Below are positions 1 to 5,654 of a DNA stretch of 5,654 bases, in pieces (the first letter of the stretch is position 1; each line of letters starts with the position of its first letter). The position numbers were made by a program, and so were the translations under genes. The stretch covers positions 1 to 5,654 of the forward strand of contig JAPLDV010000564.1 in NCBI GenBank assembly GCA_026391235.1, written 5' to 3'. Source of the DNA: Bacteroidia bacterium (lineage in GTDB: Bacteria > Bacteroidota > Bacteroidia > Bacteroidales > UBA12481). The notes beneath the pieces were generated by a model that was not told the DNA's origin, searched no databases, and worked only from the letters and a program-made list of their open reading frames with translations.

Positions 1-1244
1 ATGTACATCTCGAATAGCGGTCGCATCATCTCGAAATCGCCTGACTCCAGCATCGACCAATAGGGAAGCCGGGTATTCTGAAACCAGAAGGGGCCGCCCC
101 ACCTGCGGAAATCGGCATCAAATCCGTTCGATTCTTTCCGGGCGTAAGTATCTACAGTAAAGATCGATCCGTTGAATTTTATTGGCGAATTGCCCCTGCC
201 TCCGCAGGCATTGATGAACCTTTGCAGGATATAGCCGCGGGTAATGGTGCTGACCTGACTGCCGATCTTAGGATCAGGTGATGATACAAAAATATAGCTC
301 CGGTTCCAGAATTTCTTCCACCACTCACGGTGGGCGTTAAGCCTCGACTCAGCAGATACTGATTTTATTCTCTCAATTCCATAGTTTAACTGGTTAACCC
401 AATCCTGTTCAGTAATGGCAACAGAAGTCGATGGGTAAACGGATACAGTGCAAGCTGTAACCTTTCCCTGAGATGATAATACCTTGGCCGATTCTGATTT
501 TAGCCCGGCACCTTCGATACAGGCACCAAAAGTCCGGTAAAACAGGGGATCATTCGATCGAACGGCAAAATCACCCAGTGCCTGCAGCTTAAGGTTCTCT
601 TGCCACACCGACCGGTCGTTGCGGTGATACCAGGTGATCCGGCTGCCGGTAGCAGGCAGAAAATGATCGGCCTCCTGATAAACCGGTTTCTCATCAGTTG
701 CCTCAAGGCCATATACACTGAACAGCTCATCCTGATTAGTCATGGCGCGCTTCAAGGTTCTCCATGGCTGGAGCTCAACCTTAACTTTCACGGGCTTTTT
801 CGCGGTGACAATGATTTCCGCAACCGGATGATTCGCATCTGTCCGGATGACTATTTCAACTTCTTCGGCCGCTTTTCCGGCATGAATGAGGATCTCTCCG
901 TCGGTCAGCTTTAACTCCTGCCTGAAAGGTTTGCCCGTAACGAAAGGGCTCGGATCCAGATTGATCCTGATCTTGCCCAACTTCAATAACTGTCCGTTTT
1001 CACTCCATGCATCCGTTTTCGACAGATAAAGGAACAGATCACCGTTTCCCTCAACCCACACGTTCAATCCGATATCACCATTCCCCAAAGGCATCGATCC
1101 CAGTGGATTTGCACTTGGCGTGTTCCATACCACATTATATGAAGCCGTCCTGGCCAAGATGTCGGTTTCCTGTGCATGAACCTCGAAAAACATGGATGAT
1201 AAAAGGCTGATGATAAGCCAATAACGATTAATAAATTGTTTCAT
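1..1244 (-). CDS. Secreted DUF5703 domain protein, glycoside-hydrolase-like (C-terminus beyond window)
   Basis: This reading frame starts at the ATG at 1244-1242 and stays open to the left edge, giving 414 residues with no stop. Residues 1-24 form a signal peptide: basic start, hydrophobic stretch, then a VHA|QE cleavage site, which is typical for Bacteroidota. So the protein is exported to the periplasm or cell surface. The mature N-terminus (about 35-290) matches what I know of the DUF5703 N-terminal beta-sandwich, with a SMPLGNGDIG motif at 50-59 that resembles the start of GH95-type proteins. From about 300 the helical part begins: WWKKFWNRSYIFV at 308-320, GGRGNSPIKFNGS at 348-360, and WGGPFWFQNTRLPYWSMLES at 382-401. 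These are characteristic of the (alpha/alpha)6-barrel in this family. Family members are usually much longer, so a large part lies outside. Sugar processing is inferred from the fold; the substrate is unknown. No Shine-Dalgarno or consensus promoter is visible in the 62-base gap before the start. Confidence 0.87.
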   Translation of the reverse strand, partial: MKQFINRYWLIISLLSSMFFEVHAQETDILARTASYNVVWNTPSANPLGSMPLGNGDIGLNVWVEGNGDLFLYLSKTDAWSENGQLLKLGKIRINLDPSPFVTGKPFRQELKLTDGEILIHAGKAAEEVEIVIRTDANHPVAEIIVTAKKPVKVKVELQPWRTLKRAMTNQDELFSVYGLEATDEKPVYQEADHFLPATGSRITWYHRNDRSVWQENLKLQALGDFAVRSNDPLFYRTFGACIEGAGLKSESAKVLSSQGKVTACTVSVYPSTSVAITEQDWVNQLNYGIERIKSVSAESRLNAHREWWKKFWNRSYIFVSSPDPKIGSQVSTITRGYILQRFINACGGRGNSPIKFNGSIFTVDTYARKESNGFDADFRRWGGPFWFQNTRLPYWSMLESGDFEMMRPLFEMY

Positions 1245-1261
1245 ATTTTTCCGTATTTGCA

Positions 1262-1303
1262 GACGTATTTATGCGGACGCAATTAAGAAGACGCAATTAT
1301 GCG
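1262..1303. repeat. Three imperfect 14-bp tandem repeats
   Basis: Three units begin at 1262, 1276 and 1290. On the plus strand they read GACGTATTTATGCG, GACGCAATTAAGAA and GACGCAATTATGCG. Unit 1 differs from unit 3 at two positions and unit 2 differs from unit 3 at three. The array fills most of the 62-base gap between the toxin stop and the DUF5703 start. The last unit is part of a hairpin (1289-1306). The edge sequence GCGTCTCTAC resembles dispersed palindromic repeats I remember from Bacteroidota and cyanobacterial intergenic regions. That resemblance is from memory and was not searched. Confidence 0.75.
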
Positions 1304-1306
1304 TCT
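1289..1306. repeat. Hairpin directly after the toxin stop codon
   Basis: AGACGCA (1289-1295) and TGCGTCT (1300-1306) are perfect inverted arms of 7 bp around a 4-base ATTA loop. The hairpin abuts the toxin TAG stop (1309-1307). In the transcript it would form straight after the toxin coding sequence. No proper run of U follows (TCTTAATT), so it is at best a weak terminator. It may instead stabilise the 3' end of the mRNA, or be a remnant of a dispersed palindromic repeat. Confidence 0.6.
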
Positions 1307-1573
1307 CTACATAATGTAATACCCTCCGATGGCGAAAATGCAGATCGTGTTGTTGTCGAATTTATAAATCAATCTATCATATTGCGACAGTTTTCGCGAC
1401 CAGAATCCTGCAAGTTCATATTTGAGTTGCTCAGGCTTACCGAGTCCCGTTTCAGGATTTTCTCTCTGCATTTCTTTTAAAATCCTGCAAAGGTTTTTAT
1501 GGAGTACCTTGTCCTTGAGACTCAAATCTTCATACACCTGCCAGGTGTTCCCTTCAAAAACGATTGATCTCAT
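1307..1573 (-). CDS. yoeB: YoeB/Txe family mRNA interferase toxin
   Basis: This is an 88-residue protein of the RelE superfamily, Txe/YoeB branch. YoeB toxins bind the ribosome and cut mRNA in the A site, and are held inactive by the partner antitoxin. The family signature is clear: GKPEQLKYELAGFWSRKL at 45-62, followed by DRLIYKF at 66-72. By alignment from memory with E. coli YoeB (84 aa), E46, K49 and R65 correspond to E48, K51 and R67, and R58-R59 to R60-K61. The catalytic His83 appears to be replaced by Tyr85: the end reads GGYYIM instead of RYHY. Activity may therefore be reduced or altered. I chose the ATG at 1573 because it matches the family N-terminus (MRSIVF against MKLIWS). A TTG one codon upstream is possible. 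The start overlaps the antitoxin gene by 20 bases, which suggests translational coupling. Confidence 0.9.
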   Translation of the reverse strand: MRSIVFEGNTWQVYEDLSLKDKVLHKNLCRILKEMQRENPETGLGKPEQLKYELAGFWSRKLSQYDRLIYKFDNNTICIFAIGGYYIM

Positions 1574-1826
1574 CAAGTTGCTGCTGAGTTGGTTTAAAAC
1601 CCCGGTTATCCTGATAAGTTATCATAGATTCAGCAACCTGGCTCATTAATGAGTTATTTCTGAGAACATATAATGTCTCCTGTTCGCGCTCCCAGTCTTC
1701 CACACTCATAATAATGAAATCTTTTCCTGAACGACGATTTATTCTGATTGCCTGGTGTTCATCAATAGCTTTATCCACAAAGACTTTCAGATTTGCTCTA
1801 AATTTATTTACTGATAGTTCAAGCAT
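1554..1826 (-). CDS. yefM: YefM/Phd family antitoxin
   Basis: This is a 90-residue antitoxin of the Phd/YefM family, lying just upstream of the toxin as usual. The N-terminal part (about 1-50) is the DNA-binding and dimerising fold: LSVNKFRANLKVFVDKA at 4-20, then IRINRRSGKDFIIMSVEDWE at 27-46, which matches the ITRQNGE..VLMSLEEY region of E. coli YefM. ETLYVLRNN (50-58) matches the YefM segment ETAYLLRSP. The C-terminal part (about 59-90) is the flexible region expected to wrap the toxin. It should neutralise the toxin and, with it, repress the operon. The ATG at 1826 follows a Bacteroidota-type promoter with only about 15-20 bases of leader and no Shine-Dalgarno. Length is close to the family norm (about 83-90). 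Confidence 0.92.
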   Translation of the reverse strand: MLELSVNKFRANLKVFVDKAIDEHQAIRINRRSGKDFIIMSVEDWEREQETLYVLRNNSLMSQVAESMITYQDNRGFKPTQQQLDEINRF

Positions 1827-1847
1827 AACTACTAATTTTTATTTCAA

Positions 1848-1878
1848 CAAAGGTACCGTATTCAGGTACATATTCAAA
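1848..1878 (-). promoter_or_regulatory. Bacteroidota-type promoter of the toxin-antitoxin operon
   Basis: On the minus strand TTTG (1878-1875) is followed after exactly 19 bases by TACCTTTG (1855-1848). This is a full match to the Bacteroides consensus (-33 TTTG, -7 TAnnTTTG, spacing about 19-21). Transcription should start around 1841-1844, leaving a 5' leader of about 15-18 bases before the antitoxin ATG at 1826. The leader is rich in A and T with no Shine-Dalgarno, as is common in this phylum. Confidence 0.8.
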
Positions 1879-1895
1879 ATGGAGGGGGCAGGTAC
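1852..1895. promoter_or_regulatory. Candidate YefM-YoeB operator, repeated GGTAC sites
   Basis: GTAC cores occur at 1853-1856, 1866-1869 and 1892-1895. Their centres are 13 and 26 bp apart, so they lie on the same 13-bp phase. The first two form an inverted repeat, GTACC and GGTAC with a 7-base spacer (1853-1869). They overlap the -7 element and the promoter spacer, where a repressor would block RNA polymerase. From memory, the E. coli YefM operator uses TGTACA cores about 12 bp apart, a similar design. Binding itself is inferred. Confidence 0.5.
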
Positions 1896-1993
1896 TTAAG
1901 ATCAACAAGGCCGGTCCTTTGCGGGTTATCAGGTTTGGGGCTGAATGGTGACATACTGCGGGACTCTACATTCTTTCGATCTACTCTTTCTTT

Positions 1994-2045
1994 ACATCCT
2001 CACGTCCTCACGTCCTCACGTCCTCACATCCTCACATCCTCACGT
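1994..2045. repeat. 8-bp tandem repeat, six full units plus a half unit
   Basis: Six consecutive units of CCTCACGT or CCTCACAT occupy 1998-2045 on the plus strand. In order the variants are GT, GT, GT, AT, AT, GT. The ACAT at 1994-1997 matches the last half of one more unit. On the coding strand they read as repeated ACGTGAGG or ATGTGAGG. The tract begins inside the URO-D gene, supplies its last six residues (REDVRM) and its TGA stop, and continues 30 bases beyond. Such short arrays change length by replication slippage. Confidence 0.93.
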
Positions 2046-3085
2046 ATTTTCTTCACTGCGTCCACCATCGCCATAAACCCTTCCACGGGAATATACCCGG
2101 CGATGGAATTCCCCGATCCCAGAGCAAATCCTTGCGCATTGCTCCGGTATCGGGTACCTTTATCGATAACCATCCTGAGGATATCGTCGTAGGAATTCAA
2201 ACAGAGATCGTTAACATCAATGCCGCCCAAAAGTCCGATACGGCTGGAGTAGCGTGCAATCCATTCATCAAAAACGGCAATCTGATCTTCATTGGAGTGT
2301 TTGGCATCAATTCCTGCCGAAATAAGATCGTCCATTACAGGGAAAATGTTCCCGCAGCTATGGAGCAGGAATTTTTTATCGGACCCATGAACTAAATCTA
2401 TCACCCTTTTATATTGAGGGATAAGATGTTGCCTGATCACACCGGGTTCAAAAAATGTAGATGTTTTAAACCCTATATCATCGCCCATCCGGAAAAAGAC
2501 AAAAATATCGCTATATCTCTTAACCATTTCAGCCCACAGTTTGGCAAAAAGATCACCGATTTTCAGATACAAATCGGCAAAAAGTTCGGGATCGAGATAC
2601 TGCATAACAGCCAGGTTTTCAAATCCGACCAGATCTTCGCTGGTCTCAAAAATGCCATATCCGCAACCGCCCCAAACTCTCATTCCCGGAGGTAATATCG
2701 CCCGGATGGCCTCAAGATGAGGGGTATATATTTTCCAGTACAGTTCCGGAAATTCATCAAATGGATACCGCTCGAAATCGGCACGGTTTTGAATGGGGCC
2801 CGCCATGCCTCCGTTGATCGCACCATGACCGGGAAGTATTTCGCAAATTGCTGCTTCATAGGCAAATGAATCATAGGTCATATCCTTCCAGAAGTTGCTG
2901 ATTGTCCGATAGTAATCCTGAAAATCCTTTGAACTGCTACCCTGAATGGACAGGTCCTTTCCGATCACCTTCCGGATAAACGGGGGATCAATGGCATGTT
3001 CGTATAACGGCAAACGGGAAGGCCTCCGGTTGTTTAAAACATCCAGGATATTCCGGTAATCGGGTGTAAAATGATTTGTTTTCAT
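2024..3085 (-). CDS. URO-D superfamily protein (possible methyltransferase, not a typical HemE)
   Basis: This 353-residue protein has the TIM-barrel fold family shared by uroporphyrinogen decarboxylase and the MtaA/CmuA cobamide methyltransferases. Visible features are VWGGCGYGIFET at 137-148, the metal-site type motif LLHSCGN at 240-246 (H242, C244), GIDAKHSNEDQ at 258-268, GLLGGIDVNDL at 284-294, and ALGSGNSIAGYIPVEGFMAM at 321-340. The N-terminal HemE signature (RQAGRYLPEY type) is absent, so haem synthesis is unlikely. Methyltransferases of the family use H-x-C plus a third Cys near the C-terminus. Here that place reads GSGNS with no Cys, so the activity is uncertain. It is cytoplasmic, with no signal peptide. 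The ATG at 3085 lies 2 bases after the upstream stop, so the genes are probably translationally coupled. The last six residues come from a tandem repeat, so the C-terminus may be altered. No corrinoid-protein partner is present in the window. Confidence 0.85.
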   Translation of the reverse strand: MKTNHFTPDYRNILDVLNNRRPSRLPLYEHAIDPPFIRKVIGKDLSIQGSSSKDFQDYYRTISNFWKDMTYDSFAYEAAICEILPGHGAINGGMAGPIQNRADFERYPFDEFPELYWKIYTPHLEAIRAILPPGMRVWGGCGYGIFETSEDLVGFENLAVMQYLDPELFADLYLKIGDLFAKLWAEMVKRYSDIFVFFRMGDDIGFKTSTFFEPGVIRQHLIPQYKRVIDLVHGSDKKFLLHSCGNIFPVMDDLISAGIDAKHSNEDQIAVFDEWIARYSSRIGLLGGIDVNDLCLNSYDDILRMVIDKGTRYRSNAQGFALGSGNSIAGYIPVEGFMAMVDAVKKIREDVRM

Positions 3086-3087
3086 TA

Positions 3088-4770
3088 TCAGATAGTTGAT
3101 CCGGTTAATGCACTGAGTACCTCCTGTTTTACTTTCCTGTAATCCATGATGTCCTTATCATACTGGTCAAATGCCTGGAACAGCTTGTCAATCAGTTTGG
3201 CGGCCAGTTCAGGATTTTGTTTTTTGAGCAGATAGAGCAATTCGTAATCTTCCATGCCGATGCGGTGAGCTTCAAATCTCTGGCTGGATATGGGCCCGTT
3301 CTTTCCGGGGTAAACGATGTGTGAATCACCTGCCGGCAGATAATTGGTCGCACCGCCATGCATCCTTACCAGCTCTTCGTAAGGCTTACCGCTGTGCATG
3401 TTGAATCCCCAGTGGAGAAAACCCTGGAGGTCATATTTGGCACATGCCCAGCCGACATAAACCTGCCGCAATCGCTCCTGATCGACCAATCGGTTTATCC
3501 AGGGCCCGCCCGGTATCAGACAGGTATAGACCCAAACCGCATCACCGGCCGCTTTCCGGTCTTCAAAAAATGCTGCATTTTTCTGGTATTCCTGAACTTG
3601 CGGGCACCAGCAGTCTACGATACCGGAGAGGCTTACGGTCATCGTTGCCTCAAGAACCCGGAGATCGGGTTTCATTGATTTCAGCAGTGAAACGGTGGCT
3701 TTGTAACGATCGACATACTCATCAGTCGGTTCATCAAAAACACCCTGATACCATCTCGATTCCCATTCATTCTTTCTCATCAGTGCAATAATCGGCTCTG
3801 CCATCGAACGGATAATTTTCTGACCAACTTCTGAAACTGCCGGGATCTCTCTGTTATCTGCAGCAGGCACTGCCACCAGGAAAGCATCCGACGACCAGTC
3901 GCGCCGGCGGGCAAACGGTGCACCCTGGATGGTGGTCAACCCTTCGGACAAAAATGTATTAATGTATCGATCAAGCCGTTGCTGGTAAAACTCAGCCACA
4001 ATTCCATCCGGGTTGAATCTGAAAAAATCGCTCCAGATAAACCAGAAGGTATTTTGACGGCCTCTGGCCATCATTTGTGCATATTTACGAAGCATGCCCC
4101 AGAAGGGTTCCGACCACATCTCAGCCTGATGATCGTTGCAGATGTTGCCGAGGTTGAGCCAATTCACATAATTCAGATGCGACTGATTTACCGGTGGAAT
4201 TTCAACCGGATATACGTTAACAGTGAACGCCAGTTTCTTTACCTGCCGCTTGGTGGCGATGCGAACTATAAACACTTGTTTCCCGGCGGGGAAATCTTTT
4301 CCGATGGGGATTTCCATCCGCAGGGCCTGTGTCGGCCTTCCCGGTATGTAACCGCTTTGAATCGGTTCCAGAGCTTCATAAATGCGGAAAGGGGCCCTGC
4401 GGATGACATACGGGTTGGTTTGGCCGGTGAACTTCTCCGTCCGGCTGTCGAGACCTGTATTTTCGGTTACCGGAACATCAATCATGAAGTACCAGTTGGT
4501 ATAGAACTTATCCAGCATCCCTTTTGCCGTAACAGCGAAGCGGATGGGATCACCGGGGATCACATCGGTTAGTAATATATTCACTCCGGCAATGCTTCCC
4601 CGGCAAACATCAACAGTATAAGAGGTTACAGCCGTCTCAATTTTGGAATCGGGATAAACCGGGGCCAATTCATCCAGCATTGATATTTTAAATTCTTCGG
4701 GATCCGTCGGGGCAGTGAATCCCATTAAAAGGAGCAGGCCCAGTCCAATGAATGATTTTATTGTACGCAT
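3088..4770 (-). CDS. Exported DUF4091 glycoside-hydrolase-like protein
   Basis: This 560-residue protein begins with a signal peptide (about 1-20: MRTIK, then the hydrophobic GLGLLLLMGF). The cleavage point is unclear because A20 is followed by proline. There is no lipobox Cys. About 45-190 looks like a beta-rich N-terminal domain. About 195-470 is the barrel-like part, with WFIWSDFF at 243-250, GVFDEPTDEY at 343-352 (D346 and E347 are candidate acidic catalytic residues), and FLHWGFNMHSGKPYE at 451-465. The C-terminus carries the DUF4091 signature: GDSHIVYPGKNGPI at 481-494 and SQRFEAHRIGMEDYELLYLL at 496-515. Family members are thought to act on carbohydrates, but the substrate is not known here. 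The ATG at 4770 lies 7 bases after the amidohydrolase stop, so both genes should share an mRNA. The start region is AT-rich without a Shine-Dalgarno. The frame is intact. Confidence 0.88.
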   Translation of the reverse strand: MRTIKSFIGLGLLLLMGFTAPTDPEEFKISMLDELAPVYPDSKIETAVTSYTVDVCRGSIAGVNILLTDVIPGDPIRFAVTAKGMLDKFYTNWYFMIDVPVTENTGLDSRTEKFTGQTNPYVIRRAPFRIYEALEPIQSGYIPGRPTQALRMEIPIGKDFPAGKQVFIVRIATKRQVKKLAFTVNVYPVEIPPVNQSHLNYVNWLNLGNICNDHQAEMWSEPFWGMLRKYAQMMARGRQNTFWFIWSDFFRFNPDGIVAEFYQQRLDRYINTFLSEGLTTIQGAPFARRRDWSSDAFLVAVPAADNREIPAVSEVGQKIIRSMAEPIIALMRKNEWESRWYQGVFDEPTDEYVDRYKATVSLLKSMKPDLRVLEATMTVSLSGIVDCWCPQVQEYQKNAAFFEDRKAAGDAVWVYTCLIPGGPWINRLVDQERLRQVYVGWACAKYDLQGFLHWGFNMHSGKPYEELVRMHGGATNYLPAGDSHIVYPGKNGPISSQRFEAHRIGMEDYELLYLLKKQNPELAAKLIDKLFQAFDQYDKDIMDYRKVKQEVLSALTGSTI

Positions 4771-4777
4771 ATTCAGT

Positions 4778-5654
4778 TTATTTCAAAGCTGTAAATACTT
4801 TTTCGCCGCCTATCCAGGTTTCCAATACTCTGGTTTTCGGCACTTTAAGCGGTTCGATTTTCATGATATCCTCTTCCAGGACAACAAAATCGGCCATCTT
4901 GCCAGGCTCGATACTTCCGCGCTCATTTTCTTCAAAGCAAGATTTTGCCGCCCAGATGGTCATTGCTTTTAAACTCTCCTCCCGGGTTAATGCATTTTCC
5001 ATCATCCAGCCGCCGGCGGGAAATCCTGATGGGTCCATCCTGGCAAATCCGGCATAAAATCCGAAAAGCGGATTGATCCGCTCAACCGGAAAATCCGACC
5101 CGTTCGGGATCCATCCATTTTGCTCCATCAGCTGTTTGTACGCGTATGCCCCTTTGATCCGCACCGGCCCCACGCGATCCTCTGCCCAATCCATATCGGA
5201 TGTGGCGTGTGATGACTGCACCGAAGGAATAATGCTGTAATCCCCGAATATTCCGAAATCATCGGGATGGATGATCTGTGCATGTTCAATCCGCCACCGC
5301 CGGTCGTTTTTTGTTTTCAGGATCTCTTTATAGATCGTTAACATCAACCGGTTGGCACTGTCACCGATGCAATGTGTATTAACCTGATAACCAGCATCAT
5401 AGCTTTTATTGCAGATATCTTTCAGATAGGCGGTTTCACTAACCTGCAAACCCGGTTTTTCCGGTGCGTCAGCATAAGGCTCCAGCATTAAGGCTCCCCG
5501 TGAACCCAGGGCACCATCGGCAAACAACTTCACAGATCGGACATTGAGCCGGTCGGTTTTGTATATTCCTTTGGATATGAATTCTTTAAAGTTTTCCTGA
5601 GTCGGAGCCAACATGGCATAAATCCTCATTTTTAACAAGCCTTTTTTCTGCATT
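4778..5654 (-). CDS. YtcJ-type metal-dependent amidohydrolase (N-terminus beyond window)
   Basis: About 291 C-terminal residues are visible. The family usually runs to about 530-560, so roughly half is missing. The Met encoded at 5653-5651 is internal, since homologues continue through this point (xxLLKMRIYAML). Counting from it, landmarks are SVKLFADGALGSRGA at 40-54 (K42), VNTHCIGDSANR at 91-102 (H94), RIEHAQIIHPDD at 121-132 (H124), PSVQSSHATSDMDW at 143-156, and NGSDFPVERINPLFGFYAG at 184-202 (D187). These are the expected metal and active-site segments of the Amidohydrolase_3 (YtcJ) family. The C-terminal strand returns in GSIEPGKMADFVVLEEDIMK (246-265). The family hydrolyses C-N bonds, for example N-substituted formamides in the NfdA branch, but the substrate cannot be assigned. 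Any signal peptide lies outside. It is the first visible gene of the operon with the DUF4091 and URO-D genes. Confidence 0.92.
   Translation of the reverse strand, partial: MQKKGLLKMRIYAMLAPTQENFKEFISKGIYKTDRLNVRSVKLFADGALGSRGALMLEPYADAPEKPGLQVSETAYLKDICNKSYDAGYQVNTHCIGDSANRLMLTIYKEILKTKNDRRWRIEHAQIIHPDDFGIFGDYSIIPSVQSSHATSDMDWAEDRVGPVRIKGAYAYKQLMEQNGWIPNGSDFPVERINPLFGFYAGFARMDPSGFPAGGWMMENALTREESLKAMTIWAAKSCFEENERGSIEPGKMADFVVLEEDIMKIEPLKVPKTRVLETWIGGEKVFTALK

Noticed and set aside
500..914. Open frames on both strands in another frame of the DUF5703 gene (76 and 104 residues)
   Set aside because: The continuous DUF5703 frame covers this stretch without a stop and carries recognisable family motifs, so the others are shadows.
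1906..1918. AAGG...CCTT inverted repeat in the spacer, considered as a terminator for the URO-D operon
   Set aside because: The stem is only 4 bp with no U-run, too weak to call.
1994..2045. Considered as a CRISPR array
   Set aside because: The 8-bp units are contiguous with no spacers, and no cas genes are present.
1935..2192. 85-residue plus-strand frame across the 8-bp repeat and the URO-D 3' end
   Set aside because: Its sequence is largely the translated repeat (PHVLTSSRPHILTSSR) and antisense of a real gene. It has no start signal or family resemblance.
2500..2507. Minus-strand TATTTTTG resembling a Bacteroidota -7 element inside the URO-D gene
   Set aside because: No TTTG lies 19-21 bases upstream, it is within coding sequence, and such AT-rich matches occur by chance. 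The same applies to a similar match at 287-294.
3979..4572. 197-residue open frame on the plus strand opposite the DUF4091 gene
   Set aside because: It lies wholly antisense to a well-supported gene, resembles no family I know, and is explained by the base composition of the opposite strand.

Overview
The window most likely comes from a member of the Bacteroidota. Three things point there. A promoter of the type described for Bacteroides (TTTG, 19 bases, TACCTTTG) sits in front of the antitoxin gene. None of the readable starts has a Shine-Dalgarno sequence. The secreted protein families (DUF5703, DUF4091) are ones I associate with carbohydrate-active loci of this phylum. Species cannot be named.

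All genes read on the minus strand. From right to left (the direction of transcription) they fall into two blocks plus an inserted module. (1) About 2024-5654 looks like one operon with gaps of 7 and 2 bases. It encodes the C-terminal half of a YtcJ-type amidohydrolase (cut by the right edge), a 560-residue exported DUF4091 glycoside-hydrolase-like protein, and a 353-residue member of the uroporphyrinogen decarboxylase (URO-D)/methyltransferase superfamily that is not a typical HemE. (2) About 1307-1880 is a YefM-YoeB type toxin-antitoxin pair with its own promoter and a candidate GGTAC operator. (3) About 1-1244 is the N-terminal 414 residues of a secreted DUF5703 protein, cut by the left edge. 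It is open throughout.

Two different short tandem repeats bracket the toxin-antitoxin pair. Six 8-bp units (1998-2045) run through the stop codon of the URO-D gene. Three imperfect 14-bp units (1262-1303) lie between the toxin stop and the DUF5703 start, and the last unit forms a hairpin. In the 1827-2023 spacer I recognise only the promoter/operator at the toxin-antitoxin end and the 8-bp repeat at the other. About 1896-1993 holds nothing I recognise.

The outer genes look like parts of a carbohydrate or organic-compound utilisation locus: two exported sugar-processing-type proteins plus a metal-dependent hydrolase and a possible methyl-transfer enzyme. The substrate cannot be read from the sequence. 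The toxin-antitoxin pair looks like an insert into this locus. No novel multi-gene system is evident. The most unusual details are the tandem repeat that supplies a stop codon, the replaced catalytic histidine in the toxin, and the 13-bp-spaced operator repeats over the promoter.
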